DNA from: Colwellia sp. Arc7-D
Lineage (GTDB): Bacteria; Pseudomonadota; Gammaproteobacteria; Enterobacterales; Alteromonadaceae
NCBI RefSeq assembly: GCF_003061515.1
Contig: NZ_CP028924.1
Location: 1,736,001 to 1,800,000, forward strand
Reading direction: 5' to 3'
Length of the DNA: 64,000 nucleotides
A program made the translations under genes and the position numbers. Positions 33,944-42,415 of this stretch are shown here, piece by piece (the first letter of the stretch is position 1; each line of letters starts with the position of its first letter). The notes below the pieces were generated by a model. That model was not told where the DNA came from, ran no database searches, and was given only the letters and a program-made list of their open reading frames with translations.

Positions 33944-35341
33944 ATGAAATTAAGAAGATGGCAGCATGAATGTATTGAACTTGCATTAGAGAGATATCAA
34001 TCAGGGCAAAGCCATTTTTTGGTACAGGCAACTCCTGCTGCGGGGAAAACGTTCATGACCGCAAATTTGGCTAATCGATTACTGAATAATGGTGATATTG
34101 ACCTAGTACTTTGTTTTTCTCCTTCTAGCATTGTGGCAAGTGAGTTTTCTACTGTGCTAAGTGATATTACAAGGTACTCTTTTGACGGAAAATTAGGTGC
34201 AAAGGGCCAATCTATAACTTATCAAAAAATAGCTTACCTTGACGAAAACTTTTGGGCATTATTCAAAAAATTTAAAGTGCTTGCTGTCTTTGATGAAATT
34301 CACCATTGCAGTGGAAGTCATGATGAAAATGCTAATAAATGGGGCAAAGAAATAATTAAAAACATTCAAGATAAAGCCACTTATACGTTAGCGTTAACAG
34401 GAACGCCTTGGCGATCTGATGCTACCCCAATTACTCTATCAAAATACTGTTCATCGAAAGGGAAAATCCAATGCGACTATGTGTACAGTCTTGTTGATGC
34501 AATACGAGATAACGTATGCCGCTTGCCTAAAATTATTGCTATTGATAATGATCATATAAAACTTACAAATTCAAATTTCACCAAATATTTTAGTAGTTTT
34601 GGTGAGCTTTTATCAGGTTCCTCATTCCCCTATACAGAACTAATACATGATGAAAATATTATTATTAACCTAATAAAACGAGCAGATAAACAACTAAATA
34701 TAATTCGTCAAAGTAACCCAAATGCTGGAGGTTTAGTTGTCGCTTCCTCTGTTGAACATGCATTGAAAATTGTTGAAATAATTCAACATGAGTTAAATGA
34801 GAATGCCGATATTGTAAGTTATAAAGAGAATTGCCCTAGTGAAAAGATCAAGCAATACACGCAAGGAACAAACAAGTGGATTGTCAGTATAGGTATGATC
34901 AGTGAAGGTACTAATATTCCTCGGTTACAAGTTTGTTGCCATTTAACCAACATAAAAACTGAGCTTCATTACCGCCAAATATTAGGTCGGATTTTGAGGG
35001 TAACTCATGGTGAAAATCAAGAAGCCACGTTATTCATGCCTGCTGAAACAAAATTAATTGAATATGCATATAGGGTAAGTGAAGATATTCCTGCTCAAAT
35101 GAATATCGTGTCATTTGAAACTATCGAAAATTCAACTATAACTCCTAGCATTAAAGATAATATGATTTCGGTTTTAGACTCTACTGATGAAAGTGATTTT
35201 GATAATCTTATTCTTTCAATAAATGGAAGTTTTACTAATAGTGTTTTGACTGATTCTTATGAATCTATGACGAATACATTTGGTCGATTCCATCAAGAAA
35301 TAATTAATTTCGAAGACTTACCTGCACGATTTTATGGATAA
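33944..35341 (+). CDS. SF2 DEAD/DEAH-type helicase
   Basis: A 465-residue superfamily 2 helicase. Q-like start RRWQHECIELAL; motif I TPAAGKTFM (about 29-37); motif II DEIHH (about 117-121); motif III LTGTPWRSD; motif V GTNIPRLQVC; motif VI YRQILGRILRV (about 344-354). It resembles the helicase part of type I/III restriction subunits (ResIII). No nuclease or methylase domain is attached or adjacent, and the C-terminal 100 residues are acidic and unmatched. With its small partner and XRE control it is a plausible two-gene defence module, not one I can name. Confidence 0.8.
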   Translation: MKLRRWQHECIELALERYQSGQSHFLVQATPAAGKTFMTANLANRLLNNGDIDLVLCFSPSSIVASEFSTVLSDITRYSFDGKLGAKGQSITYQKIAYLDENFWALFKKFKVLAVFDEIHHCSGSHDENANKWGKEIIKNIQDKATYTLALTGTPWRSDATPITLSKYCSSKGKIQCDYVYSLVDAIRDNVCRLPKIIAIDNDHIKLTNSNFTKYFSSFGELLSGSSFPYTELIHDENIIINLIKRADKQLNIIRQSNPNAGGLVVASSVEHALKIVEIIQHELNENADIVSYKENCPSEKIKQYTQGTNKWIVSIGMISEGTNIPRLQVCCHLTNIKTELHYRQILGRILRVTHGENQEATLFMPAETKLIEYAYRVSEDIPAQMNIVSFETIENSTITPSIKDNMISVLDSTDESDFDNLILSINGSFTNSVLTDSYESMTNTFGRFHQEIINFEDLPARFYG

Positions 35342-35717
35342 TTAGCCATAAATCTTTTAAGAGAAGCAAAAATTTTTTGCACAAAAAAAATCGTTATTGG
35401 CTATATATTAAAATCAAAGCGACCGAAGTTTCTCATGACTCTTTAGTTTTTCATTTCACTTTTGGGGGTATGAGGTAGCATTAATGCTCATCAATGATGT
35501 TTGTTGTCTCTGTATGTAGTGGCAGACGTTACGAGTTTAGTGAATAATATTCAAATACAAGCTTATAATATGTTCGGTAAGTCCTTCAAGGTAATTAAAT
35601 GAGTAAAACTCATTACAATGAAGGTAACTTTGTGCATGAAGCGGTTTAAATATTAACAAAATCAAAATAATTAATCAATAACAGAACCTCCTAAGAGGCT
35701 CACAAACAGGAAGTGAA
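35342..35717. other. Intergenic region upstream of a lipoprotein gene
   Basis: AT-rich, no gene and no clear repeat. A Shine-Dalgarno-like aggaag lies just before the next start codon. Confidence 0.4.
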
Positions 35718-36314
35718 ATGAAAGCAGTAATAACAGCATTAATGATGACAACTTTAGCAGGTTGTGCAATGACGGCAGTAGATATTAACCTACAAGAAGC
35801 AAGGGTTGAAACGAACGTTGGGATAGCTGAATACAATAGCATCGCAAGCAAATACTTGAACAAAACGACATTTGCAAAGGTAATGCGAATGAATACATTG
35901 AAAGGCGATACCATCGTTTACAGTGCTGATGCATATGGTTCAAATTGTAATAAGTATGGTTGTACCCAAAGCACATTAGAATTTAAAATAAATGAGCGCG
36001 ATTTGCCTGCTGTATTAACAGCAATTGATAAATATGAGGCATGGAATAAACAAGCCATTGAGAAGGAAGACACAATAACTAAAAAGATTATTACCTTTGA
36101 AAGCTCATATAACACTTCGATTGATTATGAATACAGTTTTCATAGTGGTAACAGTGCCAATCACTTTTTAGTTATTAAAACTTGTTCTTTTGTAGGATGT
36201 GTTGATGGTGGGGTTTATCTTAATGATAAATCAGTTACTCAACTTAAAGCAGAGTTAACCAAATTTAAATCAGGTGAGTTCAGTAATTTTAATAAAGAAG
36301 CCAGTTACAACTAA
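35718..36314 (+). CDS. Lipoprotein of unknown function
   Basis: A 198-residue lipoprotein with a short signal (MKAVITALMMTTLAGC, lipobox LAGC, Cys16). The mature part contains two Cys pairs (SNCNKYGC and KTCSFVGC). No family is recognised. It is a single gene flanked by repeat-containing intergenic DNA. Confidence 0.7.
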   Translation: MKAVITALMMTTLAGCAMTAVDINLQEARVETNVGIAEYNSIASKYLNKTTFAKVMRMNTLKGDTIVYSADAYGSNCNKYGCTQSTLEFKINERDLPAVLTAIDKYEAWNKQAIEKEDTITKKIITFESSYNTSIDYEYSFHSGNSANHFLVIKTCSFVGCVDGGVYLNDKSVTQLKAELTKFKSGEFSNFNKEASYN

Positions 36315-36968
36315 TTAAATACAAGCTAGTTACTTACTATTGGCTCAACTTATGACGTAAGTATGAGCCATGCAACAGCAAAGATACTTTCCCCCATGAT
36401 ATAAAGAATAGTAATGACTTTGAGCTTGCTCCACTATAATTAAGCTGACTAATTATAGTGGTGAATTCAAGATGGAATTAGGTCTGCTCCACGCTTATTA
36501 ATGCCAGTAGTATTTCGTCTTATAACGCTAACTTATGACACAAAGCGGTCTAAATTTACGAGTAAAAACAACCCTGCTTTATGTTCACTTTAATACGTTA
36601 GCGGACATAAGCCTTTGCTTATCTGACGGTATTTGAGTCGATGAAACTCAGCCCTGCATTAGATAATAGAATTGTTCTAAATTTCATCAGGAATTTATAA
36701 AATCAAAAATTATAATTTGATTAGAAAATACCAAAGCGGACATTAGGTTAATATGATTTCAGGTATTAAATTCTATACCGGGGAACATTGCGAGATATAA
36801 ATTATGATTATAAGAGCTCTAATTTAATATTGTTTATTGAATATAGTTAATCAAGTTGTTCTAAAATAATAAATATTCCATATCTTCATAAAATCATTGC
36901 TATTTCATGAAGATATGGCATAAATGTACCGATGGACAGTAGTACGCAAAGTTAAAAGGAATTACGTT
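36315..36968. other. Intergenic region with repeat fragments
   Basis: No gene is visible. Family 1 fragments in inverted orientation (gttagcggacataagccttt, 36597-36616) and related words (acaaagcggtc near 36540, accaaagcggacatta near 36730) are scattered here. The promoter of the Shango-type operon should lie in the last 200 bp. Confidence 0.55.
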
Positions 36969-37703
36969 TTGAAAGATAAGGAAAAAATTGCATTATTTAT
37001 CGATGCTGATAATGCTCCCGCAGCTAAAATTGACATCGTATTATCTGAACTTGCTAGGTACGGTGTGGTTAATATCCGCAAAGCGTACGGCAATTGGAAA
37101 AGCCCATGTATTAAGCCATGGGAAGATGTTCTTCATGAATACGCCATTCAACCTATCCAACAATTTGATCTGACTAAAGGAAAAAATGCCAGTGATATTG
37201 CACTAGTTATTGATGCGATGGATATTCTGTATACAAAAGATGTAGATACTATCTGTCTTGTTTCATCTGATTGTGATTTCACCCCACTTGTTACTCGCGC
37301 ATTAGCTGATGGCAAGTTCGTTATAGGCTTTGGTGAACGTAAGGCTCCAATGGCATTTGTGAATAGTTGTTCAAAGTTTCTCTTCCTGGATGATATAGAA
37401 ACAGATGAAAAACCACGCCAAAAGCGTAAACCGAGCATAAAAAGTGATACGAAACTCATGAATATGCTTCGCCAAGCTATAGAAGCTTCTGAGGATAATG
37501 ATGGGTGGGCTAACTTAAGTTCTATAGGTAACCATATATCCAATCATGCTTCTTTTGATCAAAGAAACTATGGTTTTAAAAAAGTTAGTGATTTATTTGC
37601 TTCAATAGATTTATTTGAAATGAAGCAAACTCATGGCTCAATTACTTGGGTTCGAGATAAGAAAAGAGTTAAACAAAGTGAACAGCTTAGTGCTGACTTA
37701 TGA
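36969..37703 (+). CDS. NYN-domain nuclease with LOTUS/OST-HTH domain
   Basis: A 244-residue protein. Residues 6-150 form a NYN (LabA-like, PIN-related) domain: ALFIDADNAPAAKID with the first catalytic Asp, GKNASDIALVIDAMDIL, and CLVSSDCDFTPLVTRALADG with the last acidic cluster. Residues 170-235 match an OST-HTH/LOTUS domain (LRQAIEASEDNDGWANLSSI, then FDQRNYGFKKVSDLFASI), an RNA-binding fold. Such proteins are RNases. I prefer the TTG at 36969 because aaaagga lies upstream; an ATG at 36924 is in frame. It lies 32 bp before sngA and may belong to the operon. Confidence 0.85.
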   Translation: MKDKEKIALFIDADNAPAAKIDIVLSELARYGVVNIRKAYGNWKSPCIKPWEDVLHEYAIQPIQQFDLTKGKNASDIALVIDAMDILYTKDVDTICLVSSDCDFTPLVTRALADGKFVIGFGERKAPMAFVNSCSKFLFLDDIETDEKPRQKRKPSIKSDTKLMNMLRQAIEASEDNDGWANLSSIGNHISNHASFDQRNYGFKKVSDLFASIDLFEMKQTHGSITWVRDKKRVKQSEQLSADL

Positions 37704-37735
37704 ACATATAATTTAATGTATTTTAGGAGGTAAAT

Positions 37736-40003
37736 GTGGGGATATTAATTTTCATTGGTATATGTTTTGTTATATATAAAATATTCAGTAGCTCAAAGCC
37801 TAAGAGCAAAGTTCAAACTAAAAGTCCTAGGACTAAAACTGTGATAACACAAAATTCTCCTCAAGTTCATTCTTCGAATAGAAACGTAGAAGATGATGAC
37901 AATTTAGCTACATTTACTATTTCTCATGGTTATGAAGAAGAAGAAAGTAAAAATAAATCACCCGGTAGATGGATTAGTGAGAATGAGACTGTAGAAATAA
38001 ATGGTAAAGTTTTGTCCAAAGGGAATTTCTATTATGGCGGTATATTAAAAGCTTTAGATACTGATTCTAGTTACTTTAGCAACCAAGAAACTGAAGCATC
38101 ACTAGTTGATGATACTCTTAAAGTTGAAGACACCAATTACTTATTTACTGATGACAGTTTGGGATATTGGCCAAAGTATATAACCTTATCCCCAAAGGCT
38201 AGAGGGGCTTACATTGACTGGCTATTCAGTAGCCGAAATGACCCAGCTACTTCTATTGGTTATGTGTTTATTTATTTTTATGGTATTGAAAGACGAGTCA
38301 CGGTCGATGCAGCCCAAGGTACAGTTGATGATATTGAATATAAAGCGATATTCAACGAAGTATTAAGGTTAAAGAGTATTTATGGGGATAGTCGTTCCTT
38401 CTCAAATTATGCGAGTCGCTTGCTTGAATTAATGTGCTTAGTTAGACCTGAAATTGTATATCTATCTCCTGAAGATTATTCGTTAAACAATAATTCATTA
38501 TTATTCAAATTCAACCTTGCTACCTCTGTTTCTAAGGGAGAGCCGATCTCACCAGAGATCGCTCTTGCGTGGACTCATTACTACCCTGAATATTCATTGA
38601 GAACACCAGCGCGTAGATGTAATGATAAGTTTGCTCAATTATTTAAATCTAAATATGTAGAGAAATACATTGAAGGCTTTGTTGTCAAACCTAATAAAAC
38701 AAAACTAGATATCGAATATTGGCCTGCTAGCAACACGATTAGTGGCGTTACAATAGATCAAAAAGAACTTCCAGATCCGAGTATGCTTAAAGGGCCAACT
38801 AAAAAGCTAATTGCAATTGCTGATGCATGTACTGATGAATTAGAGGCATATAGCCGTTACCTAGGTAAGAAAGGTACTTCTAGCAATGATGTTGCTGCAA
38901 TTTTATTATTACCAGACGAATTAATTAACGAGAATTCATCATCGTTTATAAGTAATTTTAAAGTGTGGGCTAATGCTGCTATTCAAGGTGACGCCGGTTT
39001 AGTTTCTGTATCAGATTTTTGGGCACAAATGGGAATATCTCTACCTGAAAAAATAAATAAGAAAGAACTAGAGTTAATTCAAAACATTGCTACAAAAGCA
39101 GGTTTTGGAATAGCGCCTGATTCAAGATATCACAATGCAAAGCCTTCACTTGACGGTAAATTGGTACTCTTTACTGAAGGTCATGGTGAGTATTTCGAAC
39201 CATCTAAAGCTTTTAATGATATTGGCATGGCACTTCGTCTAGGGGCAATGGTCGCAAATATTGATTCTCACTTAGATGAAGATGAATTGAATGTACTTCA
39301 TCAACTTATCAATCATGATATCAAAATATCACCTACAGAGAAAAAATCACTACATGCGTACCTAACATGGAGGTTAAATTCTCCTGCTAATATGAATGGT
39401 TTAAAAGCACGATTAGAGAAGTTGGATACCAAAGCAAAATCAGTTGTTAGTCACATTTTACTCACTGTAGCATTAGCGGATGGAAAAATAGACCCTTCAG
39501 AAATTAAACAATTAGAAAAGTTATACGTAGCTTTAGGTTTAGACAAATCACTTGTGACTAGTGACATTCATAATGTTTCTTCAAGTAAATCTTCAAGTTT
39601 AGTACCAAAAGAACAGTCAAGAACATTAGATAAAACAGGGTTTACTTTAGATGAGGAGTTATTGGCCTTACATGAGTCTGAAACATCTGAAGTTCAAAGT
39701 ATGCTTGGAGCTATCTTTGTTGACGAAGAGCCACCTCAAAAAGAAGAACCAATATTAACAACATCTAACCAGGCAGTTAGTATTTTAGACGCTTCGCACA
39801 ACACCCTGTATCAAGAGCTTATAGTTAAAGATCAGTGGGCCAGAAAAGAAGTGATAGAACTTTGTCAAAAATTGGGACTAATGGTCGATGGAGCAATTGA
39901 AACAATTAATGATTGGTCGTTTGATGTTGTTGATGCACCAGTGCTTGATGATGACGATGATATTTATATAGATCTTGAAATTGTTGAAGAGTTAAAAGGT
40001 TAA
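37736..40003 (+). CDS. sngA: Shango SngA-like TerB protein
   Basis: A 755-residue protein. An N-terminal membrane helix (about 2-17) is followed by a low-complexity linker, a TerB-N domain (about 70-330; signature ARGAYIDWLFSSRNDPATSI), a TerB domain (about 585-625; HILLTVALADGKIDPSEIKQ) and a TerB-C domain (about 635-755; FTLDEELLALHESE to ETINDWSFDVVDAPVL). TerB domains are acidic, metal-associated helical modules. In Shango the TerB protein acts with an ATPase and a helicase against phage. Start is GTG with aggagg 5 bp upstream. The C-terminal domain is duplicated in the next gene. Confidence 0.8.
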   Translation: MGILIFIGICFVIYKIFSSSKPKSKVQTKSPRTKTVITQNSPQVHSSNRNVEDDDNLATFTISHGYEEEESKNKSPGRWISENETVEINGKVLSKGNFYYGGILKALDTDSSYFSNQETEASLVDDTLKVEDTNYLFTDDSLGYWPKYITLSPKARGAYIDWLFSSRNDPATSIGYVFIYFYGIERRVTVDAAQGTVDDIEYKAIFNEVLRLKSIYGDSRSFSNYASRLLELMCLVRPEIVYLSPEDYSLNNNSLLFKFNLATSVSKGEPISPEIALAWTHYYPEYSLRTPARRCNDKFAQLFKSKYVEKYIEGFVVKPNKTKLDIEYWPASNTISGVTIDQKELPDPSMLKGPTKKLIAIADACTDELEAYSRYLGKKGTSSNDVAAILLLPDELINENSSSFISNFKVWANAAIQGDAGLVSVSDFWAQMGISLPEKINKKELELIQNIATKAGFGIAPDSRYHNAKPSLDGKLVLFTEGHGEYFEPSKAFNDIGMALRLGAMVANIDSHLDEDELNVLHQLINHDIKISPTEKKSLHAYLTWRLNSPANMNGLKARLEKLDTKAKSVVSHILLTVALADGKIDPSEIKQLEKLYVALGLDKSLVTSDIHNVSSSKSSSLVPKEQSRTLDKTGFTLDEELLALHESETSEVQSMLGAIFVDEEPPQKEEPILTTSNQAVSILDASHNTLYQELIVKDQWARKEVIELCQKLGLMVDGAIETINDWSFDVVDAPVLDDDDDIYIDLEIVEELKG

Positions 40004-40044
40004 AGTAGTTATGACTCAAAAAAATAATATATTTTGGATGTAAA

Positions 40045-41088
40045 GTGAAAAACTATTTGAGCTTGTTATCAAAATATAGAAAGCATCCTTTTCTTGTACT
40101 AGTGTTTTGTCAATTTACTATTCCAATAATAATGGGAGTTATGTTATTTGATTTGTTAGTTATTTTGTTCTTCTTCAGTAAAGATTGTTTATTGCCCTCA
40201 ATAAGTCGTTTGTGTATTAAAATTTGGAAACTAGTTTTAATACTGACAAGTTATATAAAGAAAAAAAGAGAGAGTAAACTTAATGTTAGCGGTGTAAAGC
40301 CTCGTATTGGTATTTTAACAGGAAGACAGCTAAGAGATGAATTTACCACTTTATCTACCAAAGAACAATTGAGACTCAAGAACCGTGAAAGAAGTGCATA
40401 TCTCAGGAATGAACATCGAAAGTCACCTGTATTAGAATCAGAGAATGAAAGTAATGTTAGTAGTGTAAAACCTCGTGTTGATAACCTTGAAGAAACACTT
40501 GTAAGAGATGAGCTTGTTATTTTACTTAAAAAAGAACAGTTGATACTCAAGAACCGTGAAAGAAGTGCATATCTCAGGAATAAACATCGAAAGTCACCTG
40601 TATTAAAATCAGAGAATGAAAGTGTTGTTAGCAGTGTAAAACATAGTGTTGATACTTTTAAAGAAACACCTGTAATAGATGAACCTGTTGTATTATCTAC
40701 AAAAGAACAGTCAGATAAAGTAGGGTTTACTTTGAATGAAGAGCTATTAGCTTTGCATGAATCCGAGACATTGGTTGCCCAACGGATGCTCAGTTCTATC
40801 TTTGTGGACGAAGTAGCATCTCAGCAAGTAGAACCAATATCAACAAAGCCTATGCAGGTTGGAAGTGTTTTAGACACATCACATAACTCTCTTTATCAAG
40901 AGCTGATAGTCAAAGAACAATGGACTAGAAAAGAAGTAATGGAGCTTTGTCAAAAGTTGGGGTTGATGGTTGATGGCGCAATTGAAACAATTAATGATTG
41001 GTCATTTGATGTTGTTGATGCTCCAGTATTAGACCAAGATATTGATATTTATGTAGATTTTGAAATTATTGAAGAATTAAAAGGATAA
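40045..41088 (+). CDS. Extra membrane-anchored TerB-C paralogue inside the Shango operon
   Basis: A 347-residue protein with a hydrophobic N-terminal hairpin (about 14-46), a basic linker, about two and a half tandem 57-residue repeats (about 81-223; each with KNRERSAYLRN and HRKSPVL) and a C-terminal domain of about 120 residues. That domain is highly similar to the TerB-C end of SngA (LYQELIVK, RKEVMELCQKLGLMVDGA and INDWSFDVVDAPVL are shared almost unchanged). It appears to have arisen by duplication of the sngA 3' end joined to a membrane anchor. It sits between sngA and sngB (41 and 7 bp spacing). I know of no such component in the standard three-gene system. Confidence 0.75.
   Translation: MKNYLSLLSKYRKHPFLVLVFCQFTIPIIMGVMLFDLLVILFFFSKDCLLPSISRLCIKIWKLVLILTSYIKKKRESKLNVSGVKPRIGILTGRQLRDEFTTLSTKEQLRLKNRERSAYLRNEHRKSPVLESENESNVSSVKPRVDNLEETLVRDELVILLKKEQLILKNRERSAYLRNKHRKSPVLKSENESVVSSVKHSVDTFKETPVIDEPVVLSTKEQSDKVGFTLNEELLALHESETLVAQRMLSSIFVDEVASQQVEPISTKPMQVGSVLDTSHNSLYQELIVKEQWTRKEVMELCQKLGLMVDGAIETINDWSFDVVDAPVLDQDIDIYVDFEIIEELKG
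40285..40713 (+). repeat. 171-bp tandem repeats within the TerB-C paralogue gene
   Basis: The word ctcaagaaccgtgaaagaag recurs at 40375 and 40546, a 171-bp (57-codon) period. The first two units are nearly identical over their second halves. A third, shorter unit follows from about 40627. The repeats keep frame and encode a basic, flexible spacer. Confidence 0.85.
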
Positions 41089-41095
41089 GTGAATT

Positions 41096-42415
41096 ATGTC
41101 TCAAAAACGTATTAGAGCAAAAGAGAAAGATGCCATTATTCAATCTTTAAAGTCAGGCGTAACTCCTAAAATTGGAATTCAACATATTCAAGTTGGACGC
41201 TCAAAGGAACTTGAAGCACTTTATAAAGACATTGAAAAAATTTGTGATGGTGGCTCAGCCTTTAGATTGATTATTGGCGAATACGGCTCTGGAAAGACCT
41301 TCTTCTTAAGTGTTGTTCGTTCTATCGCGCTAGAAAAAAAGCTTGTAACTGTAAATGCTGATTTATCTCCTGATAGACGCATTCAGGCATCATCAGGGCA
41401 AGCTAGAAATCTTTATTCTGAATTGATGAGAAACTTATCAACTCGAAACAAGCCTGATGGTAACGCGCTCACTAGTGTAGTTGAACGCTTTATTACCGAA
41501 GCATGTAAAGAGGCTGATGCAAAAGAACAAAGCGTAACGGACATTATTCATGAACGATTATCACTATTATCTGAGCTAGTTGGTGGTTATGATTTTGCTA
41601 AAGTGATCGAAGCCTATTGGAATGGGCATGAACAAGGTAATGAATTGCTAAAGTCTAATGCAATTCGCTGGTTACGTGCCGAATATGCAACTAAAACAGA
41701 TGCACGGAAGGATCTTGGTGTTAGAACCATCATTTCAGATGCTTCATTTTATGATGCATTGAAACTACTTAGTTTGTTTGTGCGTCAGGCAGGATATCAA
41801 GGACTGCTCGTGAACTTGGATGAAATGGTTAATTTATATAAGCTAAGTAGCACCCAAGCTCGCACATCTAACTATGAGCAGATTCTAAGGATTTTGAATG
41901 ATTGCTTACAAGGAAGTGCTGAATATATAGGGTTCTTACTAGGAGGTACGCCAGAATTTTTATTAGACCCAAGAAAAGGACTATATAGTTATGAAGCGCT
42001 TCAGTCTAGACTTGCAGAAAATACCTTTGCACAAAGAGCCGGGGTAATAGACTACTCATCTCCAGCACTTCACCTAGCTAGTTTAACACCAGAAGAACTA
42101 TACATACTGTTAAAGAACTTACGGCATGTTTTTGCTGGTGGTGATAGCACCAATTACCTTATTCCTGATGAAGCACTAAAATCTTTTTTACACCACTGTA
42201 GCCAAACTATCGGGGAAGCTTATTTTAGAACTCCCCGAAATACCATAAAGACCTTTCTGGATATGCTGGCTGTACTCGAACAAAACCCATCAATTGAGTG
42301 GTCTGAGTTGATTAAAAAGTTGTCTGTTGAAGAAGAGCAACCCAGTGATATGACATTAGATGTTGAAAGTGAAACTGAAGAAAACACTGATGGGCTGGCT
42401 AATTTTTCTTTATGA
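41096..42415 (+). CDS. sngB: Shango SngB-like ATPase (DUF2791/BrxD-type)
   Basis: A 439-residue AAA-type ATPase of the DUF2791 kind also found in BREX (BrxD). IGIQHIQVGRSKELEALYKD leads into Walker A GEYGSGKTF (about 61-69). Walker B is in GLLVNLDEMVNLYK (about 239-252), followed by a sensor-like LLGGTPEFL and a winged C-terminus (TPRNTIKTFLDML). It follows the paralogue gene by 7 bp and overlaps sngC by 4 bp. The TerB, ATPase and Lhr-like helicase order is what identifies the operon as Shango. Confidence 0.85.
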   Translation: MSQKRIRAKEKDAIIQSLKSGVTPKIGIQHIQVGRSKELEALYKDIEKICDGGSAFRLIIGEYGSGKTFFLSVVRSIALEKKLVTVNADLSPDRRIQASSGQARNLYSELMRNLSTRNKPDGNALTSVVERFITEACKEADAKEQSVTDIIHERLSLLSELVGGYDFAKVIEAYWNGHEQGNELLKSNAIRWLRAEYATKTDARKDLGVRTIISDASFYDALKLLSLFVRQAGYQGLLVNLDEMVNLYKLSSTQARTSNYEQILRILNDCLQGSAEYIGFLLGGTPEFLLDPRKGLYSYEALQSRLAENTFAQRAGVIDYSSPALHLASLTPEELYILLKNLRHVFAGGDSTNYLIPDEALKSFLHHCSQTIGEAYFRTPRNTIKTFLDMLAVLEQNPSIEWSELIKKLSVEEEQPSDMTLDVESETEENTDGLANFSL

